The notes: generated by a model not told the origin, from the sequence alone. A stretch of 64,000 nt of DNA from Symsagittifera roscoffensis (GCF_963678635.1 NC_087066.1:51333581-51397580), one strand, 5' to 3'; shown: positions 1 to 12,514, counted from the stretch's first letter. Made by a program: numbers and translations.

Positions 1-129
1 TGTGTTCAGATGAACCAAAGTGTTCAAGAGACCTCTCTTTCAAAGATTTTTTATTGACACAAAAATAATAACCCATGCGGTATAATTCGAATATAGTTTT
101 GAATTGACAAAATTTTGGCAAAATAAGAA

Positions 130-337
130 ATTATAATCGATAATGATTTATTATAATTGATTTTAAGGGTTTTTTGTAAGAACTATAATCAATTATAATC
201 GATTATAAGAGATTATAATCTCTTGGAAACTATCGCGATTATAATCAATTATAAATCCTTTAAACAGATAATTTTGGTAATTATAATTGATTATAATTGT
301 CAAAAAAACATGATAGTAATCCGTTATAATCGATTAC
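130..337. repeat. Cluster of TTATAATCGATTATAA-like palindromes
   Basis: Within about 200 bp the motif ATAATC(G/A)ATTAT or a close variant occurs at least six times, in both orientations because it is palindromic. Several copies hold a central ATCGAT or ATCAAT core flanked by TTATA/TATAA arms. The cluster lies in non-coding AT-rich DNA. ATCGAT cores are known targets of ONECUT/CUT homeodomain and DREF-type factors, so a regulatory site cluster is possible. A simple AT-rich repeat is the alternative. Confidence 0.5.
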
Positions 338-709
338 TTACGCTTAAACTCGGATGCGGGAGTGATGATTTTTTGATGATACAAAATGTTTAGAACCATT
401 CTACACAGACATAATTGTTCTGAATTGAATCTTAATTGCTAAATTTTATTAACTTTATGAAGTTAATTTAGTGGATGGCTTTTGTTGTCTTCCAAACTTT
501 TTCTAGTCTTTTTACTCTAACAATCTCACAACATGTAAAAACATGATTATAGTTTTCAAAACTAATAACTTATCACTTAAGATTAATTGATTGCCCTAAA
601 CCATAACTGAATGGTTTTTGAGCTTACTAAGTTCCGCTTATCATTTGTAAAAAAAAAATAAGATTCAAAATTCTTCAAATTTTGGGCAGATTTCAGTAAA
701 AGTTCTAAG

Positions 710-862
710 ATGGCAAAGACGAACAATCAAAAACGCAACAAAAAAGAATATTTGAAGAAAAAAAAAGCTGAGACGGCAAAGTTTTTTGTGAAATATCAAA
801 ATCCTGATTGTTTTGGCTGTCCTAGATTATCTGGCATGATAAACTTTAGTTTAAACAGATAA
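710..862 (+). CDS. Small lysine-rich ORF, possible first exon
   Basis: This is an ATG-initiated frame of 50 residues. It begins MAKTNNQKRNKKEYLKKKKA, continues with a less biased stretch that includes a CFGC motif, and ends at TAA. A TTTCAG sits about 12 nt upstream of the ATG and could be a splice or trans-splice acceptor. The basic start followed by mixed composition looks more like coding DNA than the flanks do. No family is recognised and the frame is short, so it may be chance or one exon of a longer gene whose other exons I could not find. Confidence 0.25.
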   Translation: MAKTNNQKRNKKEYLKKKKAETAKFFVKYQNPDCFGCPRLSGMINFSLNR

Positions 863-3287
863 TGATCTGGAAAAAAATTTAAATACTAAGAAAAATAGCA
901 ATGAGTATTCGACTTCTTCTAAGTTCCTTTGATACAAAACGCAACTATGTTGAAAAGTAATACAAAAATTTGAGTAATTTGCAACGGTCAACATAGCTGC
1001 TCACGAAACAAGTAGGCGGAACAAAGCAAAAATTCGGTTGTTGGCAAAGTTTCAATCAATGGTTTTAAGTTTTTCCGATTAAAGTCAATATCATAATTGA
1101 ATCCCAACTGAGTTCGTTTGATATCTCAGTTTTAACCAAAAAAAAATGCATGTAGATCTTAATTAAGGCCAAAACAGCAGCTCGTATCCCCAGTGGAAAA
1201 ATCGTTTTAGAGTATTTTCAGCTGTAAAAAAGACTCCTCCAATTTGAGAAAAAGTATATATTTAAAATCTTAGCTTTTGACAGTCATGTAAAGCGAGTAG
1301 TTGCTGTTTGGTATTTGGTGTCCTTGTTACCCTTGCGAAAAACATAAGTATTGCAATCGGGCGCTAGATTTTCACATGAATAACTCTGTTAATTTTGGTA
1401 AAATCAAGGAATTTCAAGAGTTTGATCATTTGTACTGATTTTTTTGCAGAATGAAAAAAGTTACTCTATGTAGGATTTAACCGATCGAGTAAATTTCGGT
1501 GAGTAATTTTTTTCAAAAGTAAAATTCCAAGAAAATATTGAATTATTTTTTCGGATTCGTGATTTTCGGCCTCGTTTCTGTCCGTTCATTATTTTCCGTT
1601 TTTTCTTGGATATCAATTACATTATCTGATAAAAGAATTAGCGGTTTTTCAAAGCATGGATTTTAAATTGATTATAAATTTTTCACTCAAATTGAAACTT
1701 CTGTAATTTGTCATTTTACTAAGTCTGATTTTGATTAATTTTTTGAAAAGTTTTTTTTTCAGACGCTTTCATTTTTTTTCATTTTTTTGAAAAACGTTTA
1801 GTTCAGTAGGAAATTACTGAAAAAATTCAAAAAAAAGCATCTCAATAGAACCATTACTTATTCACCTGTGTGTCTGCATAATCCCCTCGTCTCTTTTGAG
1901 TATAAAACTTAAACCTTTTTTATTGGACTTTTTTTGTTTTCTCAAAAGCACTCTCCCAAATATAAATTTTTGGGTTTAAGTGATAAAAACAGGTTATGGG
2001 AAGCTCACCTGCCTTAACCATTTTGTCCAAATTTTTCTACAAAAAAAGCTATGGCCCTCGAAACAGTCAAAAATTTTTGTCCACTTTTTAATTCTTTTTG
2101 ACTTTTCTTGAGAACGACCCGCCCAAATCTGACAATTTTGGTCAGTTCCAAAAAACAGTTTACAACGTTTTGCTGGTGCGGCTTTGTTCAATTTTTTTGC
2201 TGGTGCGGCTTTGTTCAATTTCTTATTCAAAATATTATGACCCTCGGAAAGCCGAATTTTTGTTTATTTGACCGTTTTTTTTGAATTTTTTGTTTTTTTT
2301 CTCGAAAACTATGCTGCCAAGTTTTAGATTTAGTGTTCAGTTTCAATTAAGAAACCTGGTTTTGAAAAAATGTTTTCTGCTTAAGCGGCCTCGAACTTCT
2401 TGCTTCAGAAAAAATATGGATTTCGAAAAATCTAGTTTTGCGCTTTGACCGTTTTTTTAGAAACTTTTGATGTTCTTAGAAACTAACCTATCAAATCTGA
2501 AATAAAGGGTTCAATCGAAGGAATTAGTTACAAAAATTTATCCTATAGAAGCGCTGACTCCGTAATTTTTGTAAAAATTATTTTGCATGTATAAGAAAAT
2601 TTTCACTCTTTGCACTTATTTTGGTACAGAAACAACTAAGGTTTTGAGCGAAGTCCAATTTTTGAAGTTACCCATGCCATACTTCATCAGCTTACTAACA
2701 ACAAAACAGCATACTAATAACAAAATTTACAAATAACAAACAGCTACCTCTAGCGTTTCTTTATGTTTTTTAATGTTGATGTTGTATCGCAAGTAGTGCG
2801 AAGCTCTGCCTCGCCTCTGTGTTAACATACAATGTCATTGTTGTTTAGGAAGGCTTTGCACAGGCAGATAGAGTATTTGCTCGAGTGTGATCGGACAGTC
2901 AAAAATTTTATTAATGACCAAACTGATTTCGAGAGGTTTCCTATAGTACCGTAAAGATCTTTTTTTTGGCGCGCGTTGCCCCTCCAAAAAGACTTTTATT
3001 AGACAGGGGTGTAAACCAGAAAAAAATTATTTGAAAAAAAAAAAGAAATCGGAAGAAAAGCCATTTGAAGAACCAAACTAAGCAATTGAAAATCATTGAA
3101 GTCATTGTGAATTTAAATGATTTCTGACTGGTTTTTTGTGTCTTTCATGCCTCCTTTTTTCGTCTCAGACGCATCTACTCAATTCATTTGATTTGTTTTT
3201 GGTTTCCCTATTGTTTTTTGGCGTGTTGACTGTTTCCTTGGCTATATTTTCAAACCTCAATGAACATTATGACAGGAAAAACAATGC
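863..3287. other. Non-coding AT-rich stretch
   Basis: I see no convincing coding region here. It is AT-rich with many A and T homopolymer runs. The only structure I can support is the 28-bp tandem repeat near 2.2 kb, listed separately. It could contain the promoter or 5' exons of the gene at 3288-4550. Confidence 0.5.
2168..2220. repeat. Two-copy 28-bp tandem repeat
   Basis: The unit TTTGCTGGTGCGGCTTTGTT plus flanking T-rich bases occurs twice with a 28-bp period. Read on the minus strand it gives the repeated peptide KKLNKAAPAK, but the surrounding frame is not otherwise protein-like. Confidence 0.8.
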
Positions 3288-4550
3288 ATGACGCAGGAGT
3301 TCTTTTCAAAGCATCAAGTCTTTGAGACGCATCCGACAAAAATAGATCAAAGATTCGATAGCCAGTAAATTATTTTTGATATTTTTGGCTTTTATTTTTC
3401 TAACTAGATTCGTCTCTGAAAATGGAAAATATCTCCCAATCTTGTAAGTTGAATTTATTTCAAAATATTTTTTCCATTTTAGGAAGCACGGAGACGTTTT
3501 GTTTTCAGATTTTAGTGATATGAAGAAATCAGGTTAATTTTTACTAATCAAACTCTCCTCGAAAGTATTCAAGCCTTTTAAAAATGGCGTTTTTTGAAAT
3601 TTTTGTAAGACCATTTTCACTAGTTTTGGATAACTCCAAAAATACCCACATTATAGTTCTTAAACCAGAATATTCATCACTCGTTTTACTTTGATGAAAC
3701 GGCTTGAGCTATAGCGTTATTTCACCAAAGTAAAACGAGTTATGAATACTCTGAAAAAACACTTTACGGATTGTTCTCAGCCTAGGGCGCTAAAGTTTAA
3801 ACTTCCTAATTAGATTTTAACAACGAGTTTGTAATCAGTTTCACTCAGTAGCGGGGAAAGCGCGCGCCAAAAAAGAGCAATTTTTTTCATCATATATTTT
3901 TTTTAAAAAATGCCCTTTTTGGCCTGATTTTTCAAAAACTCCCTTCGAGAAAAACTTAGCTTCTCCCCCAATTTCATTTACTTGAGCTCTTCCCAAGCGG
4001 AAATGTGGCGGCGGGGGGATTGCTCAATTGACCCAGAAAATAACTAACCAGAAAATAACTACTTTTAGGTGAATCACGTAACCACTTTAGAGGAGATCTC
4101 AAAAACAGTCTAGATAAAGACATCTACATGGAGTCGTACAAAAGAGCAATCACGGCCAAGCCTAAGTTTGACTCTTGCGGAAATCGCTGCAATAGAACCA
4201 ACGACGAACCGTCTTCGGTGAGCTCAAAGCAAACGACATTCGCCGACGCCGCCGTCTGTACTAACGATGTCCCTCTCGGCCTCAAGTCGGCTCCTATGAG
4301 TCATAACTCGAGTAGTTTCTACCACACAAGTATGTACACGACACAGTTTCAGCATCCGGCGTTGACATTTCCATTTAAGGAGGACAGTCGTCGGCAGCCA
4401 ATCAAGTCGGACCATCATTCTCGGCATCACCCGTTTGGAGAAAAAGGTCTGAAGCGCTCGTACGATCAATACGGAAACCGAATGTTGTACGTCGCTCCAG
4501 TTTTGAACAAAGATACCTATTGCCAACTCGCTAGAAGATTTAATTATTGA
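3288..4550 (+). CDS. Four-exon gene of unknown family (214 aa)
   Basis: I join four exons at 3288-3364, 3408-3443, 3483-3532 and 4069-4550. All introns are GT-AG (43, 39 and 536 nt), and the phases match at every joint, leaving one open frame of 214 residues ending in TGA. The ATG at 3288 follows an in-frame TGA at 3270, which supports this start. An AG at 3274-3275 could be a 5' splice or trans-splice acceptor, so an upstream exon is also possible. The N-terminal third reads like a folded segment (SENGKYLPILKHGDVLFSDF). The long last exon is polar, rich in Ser, His and Arg, and looks disordered until its end (NRMLYVAPVLNKDTYCQLAR). Its base composition is clearly more GC-rich than its flanks. 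I do not recognise the family, and no signal peptide or membrane segment is visible. The exon structure is inferred from splice signals and phase; the last exon is the surest part. Confidence 0.6.
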
Positions 4551-5415
4551 TGATTATTGATAAATATGAAAAAAAAAGTTATTTTTGAACCTGTAATTCT
4601 TCTCAAACTTCATGACGTTTTTCAGAGACAAGTATTAAATATAAAAAGCCTGAGATCAAAAAAGTGTGAAAAAAATTGATATAAAAAACAAAAAACAAAA
4701 GAAGGATTTAATGAATCGTTTTGAACAAAAGTTTTCAATTATCTCTTTTCTTAAGGATTCTGGAAATAGAATTCTACTTTGCTTAAATATTGAGGATATC
4801 AAACAACCAACATTTCAATTGAACATCAAAACACTTCAGGGTAACTTGAATGTCATTCAGTTTCAAATGAAATGCTGTGTGACTGCTTAGTCTTAAGCAA
4901 GTATTTAGCTTTTTTGCCAAAATAGACTAATAATTTTCCTTATATTTTCCTATTTAGGTTTTTCGATAATTAACAATTCTTAAACTTTGTTGGGCTGTGT
5001 AAGAGGCTTCTTGTGATATATTTTCCTTATCAATTAAGAAAGTAGTTCCAGGGTAATTCTTGATTAATTGAAAAAAGCCAAAGTTATCCATTTTTGGGGG
5101 AAAATTTTTGTTGAGAATTTCGGAGAAAAATTTGCATCATATTAATTCTGATGAATTTCTAAGCTTTTTCTTCTCAAAATCAACACACTGAGATATATTT
5201 TTATTTCAACAGTTCCAACCATAACAAGGTTGAATGGCTGCTGTTTGAGGAGTCAGAATGCTCCAACCATATTCTTGAAAAAACTACTTAAAACGTTTTT
5301 TTTATACTATCGTCAAAATTCTTTCGTTGTTTCTTTGCGTGGTGTGATACAAGGATCTGCATGAAAGTCCAAACCTTTGTTCAAACCAGGTTTTCTCGAC
5401 AACAGGACATGTTTT

Positions 5416-5580
5416 AAAGTTTTTTGTGGTTCGGATCACGACTGAAAGGACTTCAATCTGATATATTATTTGATATATTTCGATAACCTTTTTTATTGCC
5501 TTTTTTATTGAAAACAAAACAAAAGACACCCAAATACAAAATTTCTCCCTATTTTGAAGGGATGGAACAATAAGTACAAT
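5416..5580. repeat. Old dispersed repeat, copy 1
   Basis: This segment is similar, in the same orientation, to 10408-10579. Both contain ATCACGACTGA followed by A-G-GG-CTTCAAT, and both have a diverged block of the ACACCC(A/G)AATAC type about 90 nt later. The minus-strand translation shares the peptide YQIE(V/A)LSVVI. No element ends were found. Confidence 0.5.
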
Positions 5581-6968
5581 ACCATTCACAAAATCTATTA
5601 AGTTGATTTGAGAAGTACAAGAATTTTTTTAATTATAAAGTTTAGGTTTTAGAAAAATCGGTTTATATGTCCTGCAATTTGGAGAAATTTTTTCTCATTT
5701 CGAACAGTTTGGGACACTTAAAAGATCAACGAATGAAAAATTTTAAAACTAGAGTGCGTAAGAATTGATACGAGAATTCAAACTAACAACTAGAAAAGAA
5801 ACGGATTAAAACGATTTCAAGACAATTTGATTTTGATAAAATGATCTGATAATAACATGATTAATAAGTTCCAAAAATCCAGATAACTGCATTAAACTTT
5901 GAAAACTAAAATTTGATAAATTCTAACAGAACAAAACATATTTTTGATTAAAAGTAAAGCCCTAATCAGATTGAAATCAGTCTTCAAATGATTTCTTTCT
6001 TATTGATCAAGGTCAAAATTTTTTAGCGGTTTGTCAAATCTGATTACAAAATAATAAAATATTAAGCATTTTTTTAATCGAAATTCTAAATTGATATGGT
6101 TATAGTAAATTATATGCCACTCTGAAATGTTTGAACTATATCGCCAGTAAGGCTGAACATTTTATTTGATGGATATTGAATTCTGATTGCATTCAAGTAA
6201 AGGTGAGTTTTTTGAAAAAATTATCCAAAACTTGATTGGATACTACTCAATTTTCCAGTTTTAATAGCTCACGACTATTTTTTTTTCAGTCGTGGGATTG
6301 GTACTGTTTTGGGACCATAAACTTTTTGTACCTAAACTTACTTTTGTTTTTCTACATAATTGTTAGCTACATCTACATGAACAAACACCAAAAAATTTGT
6401 GAAATTTTTTTCGAATTCAATTTGATCACATGTGAATCATATTTAAGACCTCGAAAATATTGGATTTGTTTTTATTGGATCTGTTGTTTCAAAGTTTTGG
6501 CCGATAAGCGGTATATAAAGTATGACCTAACATGTCCAGCACCAAACTCTATCCGATTTTAATCTAATATCTGGCGATATAGGGCTAATAATATATTGAT
6601 TGAATATATTGGTTTCTCTTTGCTTGTCTCTACAAATTGCAAAAACAGTTATTCGAATTATTGATAGCTAAAACAAACGTCGAATTATTTTAAGTGAAAA
6701 ATAGTTTGCTCAGAACAAAAATTAGTTTTCATTTTCTTCTCTCATAATTTTTTTAATTTCTACTAAACCTCTCAGCTTCTCAATTTTTGCATCCCGTTAT
6801 TTATCATCACCAAGTTATGTTCTTCCTCCGTATGTAATCCCTAGAAATGCGTGGGACCTGAAAATGTTCCAAAAATGCGTAAAAACTTCCTTTTTGAGCT
6901 TTTGAATTTTTATGACCCCACACTGAAACCGCTTCCCACTGTTTGTTTAATTGAGTTCAAGTGAAAGT

Positions 6969-6982
6969 GGGGGGGGGGGGGG
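6969..6982. repeat. G14 homopolymer
   Basis: A run of 14 G lies in AT-rich DNA. A C10 run follows at 7099-7108. The two could pair, or the G run could form a quadruplex-like structure, but no function is visible. Confidence 0.8.
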
Positions 6983-7119
6983 CAGAGTACATGCGGGTAA
7001 AAGTATCTTCAAAAAACAACCTATATGCTTTAAATTTTTTTTCTTTTAATTTTTCGGTTATTCCTGATCGAAGTGCTGCCGGATCTAATTAAAAATCTCC
7101 CCCCCCCCTTTCAATGAAA

Positions 7120-7156
7120 TAGACTACTTGCAGATTATTAAGTAGACTACTTGCAG
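7120..7156. repeat. Short tandem duplication
   Basis: The 14-mer TAGACTACTTGCAG occurs twice, at 7120-7133 and 7143-7156, separated by nine bases. Confidence 0.85.
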
Positions 7157-8596
7157 CGAATTTTTGACTAATCAGAATGCACCAAAATTCGAATCTACAT
7201 ACAACGCTCTAGTGCGAATTGACTGTTTTTATTTACAGGCGTGGAGATTATTTATTAGATACAATAGGGGGAGATTGTTAAGTAGATCCGTGCTGCCTCC
7301 TGATTTTAGGTTAACTGTTTTCTTATCCATCAACTTATGGTCTTAGACTGTTTTCAAGCTAAAAATCGTCACGACTTTTAAATTATTTTCTTACAAGGTT
7401 GAATGCATCTTTTCCTGCACTTTTTCTGATGATTTTTAGTTATTTCATAGTCGCAATTCTTTGAAATTCATCAAAACTTCTGCAAGATTTGACAAAACTC
7501 TCAACAATTGCTGTGCCTAAACTTTCGCTTAAAACATGCTTTTAGTGAGTTAAATTTATGAATAAATCATCTGGCAATTTATGGAGACAAAAAAATAGTT
7601 TACATGGCAATTATATGACGGGAAAAAATATTTTGTAGAGGTGGAAATAACCAAAGATTCTATTGGAATGTTAACGCGGTATAACCGTTGTGAAAACAAT
7701 ATTTTTTTTGCTGTAATAACCGAAAAGTTCTCTAAGTTGGGGACGCACAATCAATTTTAATTTTAAATTTTTAGCAAAATTTTCTCAATACAATCTACTT
7801 TTATCCGAGAAACTTCGGTGCGGGGTATAACTGTTGACCTTGTGATCTAATGGCCTTCAGTGAATAGAAGATGTCGATTCAAACTATGATGGAATTTATT
7901 CAAAAAAGTTTTTTTTTAATAATTACTAACAGTGCAAAAAAAAACATTATTGCGATAGTGACGACAATTTGATGTTCTGTTTGAGTCTAGAAAGGCTTTA
8001 AATGTATATTTGACTGTGTGTCGTCTTTTTTACTTTAATTAAGGGACACAATATTCATAACTTAGTTTTTTTTCTGAATTTTCAGTTTCGCTCTGCAATA
8101 CAAGTAAGCAAGTAAAAAACTACAAATTTTCATTCCGATTAACAGCCAGATTTTATAGTCAAACTTGTCTTTGTTTAATTGTTATTGTTGCTTGCATTGT
8201 GATTAGAGATTGGATTACAGTAACAACTGAACAAAAAACAATTATGGTACAATTGTAACTGTTGTGTAACTAAGTTCCTTTTTCAGAGCTAACTTAAGGC
8301 AAAAAGTGTGCAGTTGAGAGATAAAAGATGAACAGAAAAGAACATTGTAGCAGGAGATCAATTTGAACTTAAATCTTCCTCTTGACAAAATAAACTACTG
8401 TGGTGAATAAAGTCTAAAAATTGTTTGCTAAAATTAGCTCATTTACAATCTTACTTCAAACTGTGTAATCTAGGTCTGGTTTTAAGAAGCTAAAAAACTA
8501 TCCTGACTCAAAGTTTGCTGAGAATTTCTCGCTAATGGACTAACGTGACTATAAAAGCGCTGCGATACTTTGATGCTGAAAGTTTATCGCGCATTA

Positions 8597-9134
8597 TTGT
8601 TCCGACTTTTGAAAGTAACGGAATATTTGTGTTCGGGGTGGGTTTTTTTTTTCTTCAGACAATTTTCGACTTTTTAACTAGCCAATTTTGACGGAATTTT
8701 TTAAATATCATTCGAAAGGTATTGTTGTCTTGAGCTCAAATTTGAAAAGATATTTCACCTGTGATCATTTTTCGCAAAGTTACGGAGGTTTAAATATTGC
8801 CATTTTGGCCAATTTGGCACAATTAACGCGCGATATATTTCGCGCAATTAACGCGTAAGCGGAGAGTTAATCCGTCTTAGAAATTGTTCCAAATTGGTTA
8901 AAAGAAGCTTATTTGCCATAATTGGTTTGTTACAAGGAGGGAATTTATATTTTTGTACTTTATATGGTGTGTGGGGGGATGATTTTAATAGACAAATTTT
9001 CAAAATTTAGAAAAAAAAATTTTTTCATTTTATTTTGTTTCATTTAATGTTTTTTATGTTGTTTATGTTATTAGTGCTCCATAAACGTTAAAAAGCAGTC
9101 GGAACTTTCAGGGATTTGCCCTGATACGAGTAGT
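8597..9134 (+). mobile_element. Family A element, longest copy (Helentron/HINE-like)
   Basis: This is the fullest copy of a family seen six times in the window. It begins TTGTTCCGACTTT, where the better copies have a near-perfect hairpin (TTCCG-ACTTTCG/CGAAAGT-CGGAA). A palindromic CGCGATATATTTCGCG block lies in the middle. Near the end it has the inverted match GTCGGAAC, followed by a GC hairpin (CAGGG/CCCTG type) and GATACGAG(T/C)AGT. A subterminal inverted repeat plus a 3' hairpin is the layout of non-autonomous Helentrons such as DINE-1. No protein is encoded. The classification is inference; the family itself is seen directly. Confidence 0.65.
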
Positions 9135-9299
9135 CTTGTTTAAATTATCACCAAAATTGTTCCAAACTCAATTCAGGATGGCTAATTGGTCTCGATAATT
9201 CCATTCACGGTTCTTAAAATTCAGCTTAAATTTCATAGTTTGCCAAGATTTCTGTAACCAAAATATATTTGAGACCAGTTTATAGACAGTCGCAAAAAT

Positions 9300-9325
9300 C
9301 AGGGTGTTGTCCTGATACGAGCAGT
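9300..9325 (+). repeat. Isolated family A 3' hairpin
   Basis: A second copy of the terminal motif, hairpin arms plus CCTGATACGAGCAGT, lies 190 bp after the full element. The body of the family is absent here. Confidence 0.5.
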
Positions 9326-10407
9326 CATGTTTTTTATTAAGTGGCATTTTTAAAAAAATTTTTGTAGAAAACCAAAGAAAAATAAAGACGCAATACATGA
9401 TGAAACATTCCTAAAATTTTACAATATTAAGTTTTAATCACACCCTTAATCTTAATTTAAAAACAAAATTGGTTGAAAAATACCAGAAACTCAACTAATT
9501 GAAATTTTATCGAAAAAAGAATTTCAAAAAAATATATAAATGATGTAAATTCAAAACTATTGCAAGTTTTTAGTAAATGGAACTGGAATTGTTCATAGAT
9601 TTAGGGTATCAAGTTTTTTTTGGATAAGGTTAAATTATTGTAAGATTTGATACAAATTGAGCTGAACTGTATTTTAATAAATGTTTTAACCATTCAAAGC
9701 TGTTTACAGCTGAAACAAAAACTGTTAAATTGAGCTAAAAAGAAACTACAACTTTTGCGTACTTAGAACAAAACGTGGAATTAATCAAAACTTAAAGATT
9801 CAAGTGATATTCCACCAAGTTATTATCCTTGAAAAAATTACGAACAAAAAGATTGCATTGACTTCCGCATGAGCAAAAATTTGTTTAGTTTCCCGTTTAT
9901 CCCCGAGACTTAAGCATAACTTCTACTAGTTTCAGCTCAGCTTTCGATAGTAAGAACACTTATCAAATAAGGATAGCCGGTTGATGTGCAAGTAGCGGAA
10001 TGTTCGGACAGGTTTTCTGTAGTTTTCTTCGAACTAAGGTCGTTTTCGTGAGCAGTGTGATTCGAGAATTATACAAACGCGTGATGAATTAGTGAACTTA
10101 GCAAGAGCAAAAAGTGTTTTTTTTTTCAAAAAATGAATATTGAGCCAAAATAAATATTAAGCAAAAAATGAAAAAAAAAGTTAAAATGGAAAAAATGTTT
10201 TCCACCATAGTTTTTTTATAATCTTTATTGCTAAATAAACGCCCAGATCTAATTTTCATGATATTATAAACAACTTTAATGAGTTAAATGCATAAAAAGA
10301 ACATTTCCGAACGTTACTCGAATATAACGAACGTTACTCGATTGCTCGAAAATGAACTAAAAATCAAAAAAATTGAACAAATTGTTCTTAACACTTGGAC
10401 AACTTTT
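9326..10407. other. Non-coding AT-rich stretch
   Basis: No coding region, RNA gene or repeat boundary is visible. Confidence 0.5.
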
Positions 10408-10579
10408 TAAAAGTTTTCTTTTGTCGTTTCAATCACGACTGATAGGGCTTCAATTTGGTACCTCACTCGACCCTTTCCAGTGATTATTTGTGGTACCTGA
10501 TTGTGTGTGGAAAAAACTAAAACACACCCGAATACTAAGTTGGTCCCCATTTTCAATGGTAGGAACAACAATTCGTAGC
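10408..10579. repeat. Old dispersed repeat, copy 2
   Basis: This is the partner of 5416-5580, in the same orientation, with shared blocks around ATCACGACTGA and ACACCCGAATAC. It lies just upstream of the large tandem duplication and is not part of it. Confidence 0.5.
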
Positions 10580-10727
10580 AAAAAAACATCACCAAAATTT
10601 TCACCATATAAACTAAAGAGATAAAATAGAATATATAAACCCATTTTCCTACCCTTGTCTTGTCGTACAAGTGAAACTGAAAAAAAAAAGATTTCATTCT
10701 TCTCTCTGCAAAAAACTATAAGAAAAT

Positions 10728-11604
10728 TTATGAAATAAAACGCACGCTGAAAACTTCCCGGAAAAACTAGAAACTTCAAAAACTGGAAAAACGCATGGCA
10801 TCTGCTTCCTATCTTGAAACATGGGAGATTCAAATACCAAGTCTAGACAAATGAAAAAAAATCGTATCATATGGTTTTCCCTATCTAAATTTCTATGTCA
10901 ATGCAGGCAAAATCTATTCCACATCCCAAAAAAGAAAAACTTCTTCTCTATCATACTGCGTAACGCGACAACCGAAAAGCTTTTATCTATCCAAAAATAT
11001 GGCGCTCCTCTAACAAGGATTGTTGGACGATTTGGCTCCAAGATATAAATAAGAATCGACAGCTGGCTTTTTTCATTTGGAAACATTGTTCATCCGATGC
11101 ATCCACAAAATGTGAACGAAACTTTCCTGAATATAAACTTAAAAATTATTTCACAGTTGATGAAAAACCTAAGAAGAGAAACACGAAGAAAAAAAACATT
11201 TCAGAAAAACATAATGAAAAAGATTTTTACATTCAGATAAACAATCCCTGTGATTTCAAAGCGACTCTTCTGTGTTTCTGTTTTTCAGCAAATTTTCCCT
11301 TTTTTTTTGAATAGTATTAAATGCAAAGATTTTTTTTTTCCAATTTATTTTCAATTCTTTCTCAAATAAGGAATTTATATTACATCATCAAAACTTTTTT
11401 CAAATAAATATTACTCATTTTAGATTAGGAAAAAAAAGGTTGAATACATTTTTTAAAACTTCCACAAAAATTACACAAAATGAGATCTCTGAACAAATAT
11501 CAAAACTTCAACAAGCAGCCCGGGTTGACCTCCATACACCGAAACTCGTTATCAAGCAATTCCATACATCGAATGTATGGAAAAATGCTAGTCATACAAT
11601 TTTC
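10728..11604. repeat. Large tandem duplication, copy 1
   Basis: This segment of about 0.88 kb is nearly identical to 11636-12514. Both copies begin at TTATGAAATA(A/C)AACGCACG and both end at GTCATACAATTTTC. Differences are a few homopolymer-length changes and a short insertion after the first 40 bp. Each copy ends with a fragment of the CCCGGGTTGACC family (from about 11519). The frames inside, including an identical 62-residue minus-strand frame in each copy, are conserved only because the DNA is. Confidence 0.9.
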
Positions 11605-11635
11605 TAGTCATAAATGCTAGTCCTAAAAAGAAAAG

Positions 11636-12514
11636 TTATGAAATACAACGCACGCTGAAAACTTCCCGGAAAAACCTATTGAATTTCTTCAAAAACTGGA
11701 AAAACGCATGGCATCTGCTTCCTATCTTGAAACATGGGAGATTCAAATACCAAGTCTAGACAAATGAAAAAAAAATCGTATCATATGGTTTTCCCTATCT
11801 AAATTTCTATGTCAATGCAGGCAAAATCTATTCCACATCCCAAAAAAGAAAAACTTCTTCTCTATCATACTGCGTAACGCGACAACCGAAAAGCTTTTAT
11901 CTATCCAAAAATATGGCGCTCCTCTAACAAGGATTGTTGGACGATTTGGCTCCAAGATATAAATAAGAATCGACAGCTGGCTTTTTTCATTTGGAAACAT
12001 TGTTCATCCGATGCATCCACAAAATGTGAACGAAACTTTCCTGAATATAAACTTAAAAATTATTTCACAGTTGATGAAAAACCTAAGAAGAGAAACACGA
12101 AGAAAAAAAAACATTTCAGAAAAACATAATGAAAAAGATTTTTACATTCAGATAAACAATCCCTGTGATTTCAAAGCGACTCTTCTGTGTTTCTGTTTTT
12201 CAGCAAATTTTCCCTTTTTTTGAATAGTAATAAATGCAAAGATTTTTTTTCCAATTTATTTTCAATTCTTTCTCAAATAAGGAATTTATATTACATCATC
12301 AAAACTTTTTTCAAATAAATATTACTCATTTTAGATTAGGAAAAAAAGGTTGAATACATTTTTTAAAACTTCCACAAAAATTACACAAAATGAGATCTCT
12401 GAACAAATATCAAAACTTCAACAAGCAGCCCGGGTTGACCTCCATACACCGAAACTCGTTATCAAGCAATTCCATACATCGAATGTATGGAAAAATGCTA
12501 GTCATACAATTTTC
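11636..12514. repeat. Large tandem duplication, copy 2
   Basis: This is the second copy of the 10728-11604 unit, at an offset of about 908 to 914 bp. The 31-bp spacer between the copies repeats the word ATGCTAGTC, so the joint may have formed within palindrome-rich family E sequence. The near identity implies a recent event. Confidence 0.9.

Larger units (their letters stand above)
4551..8596. other. Non-coding AT-rich stretch with small repeats
   Basis: No gene is recognised. The short frames near 4.7, 6.2 and 7.2 kb have AT-driven composition and no motif. The stretch holds one member of an old dispersed repeat pair (5416-5580), a G tract and C tract near 7 kb, and a 14-bp tandem duplication. 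All are listed separately. Confidence 0.5.

Noticed and set aside
4666-4890. 74-residue lysine-rich frame
   Set aside because: It opens at GTG, is AT-driven in composition, and lacks splice context or motif.
6236-6562. 108-residue Phe/Tyr/Ile-rich frame resembling a membrane protein
   Set aside because: Composition follows from T-rich DNA. There is no ATG at its start, and no conserved pattern.
10898-12000. Identical 62-residue minus-strand frames in two places
   Set aside because: The identity comes from the recent tandem DNA duplication; synonymous and non-synonymous sites are equally unchanged, and no start context or family is evident.
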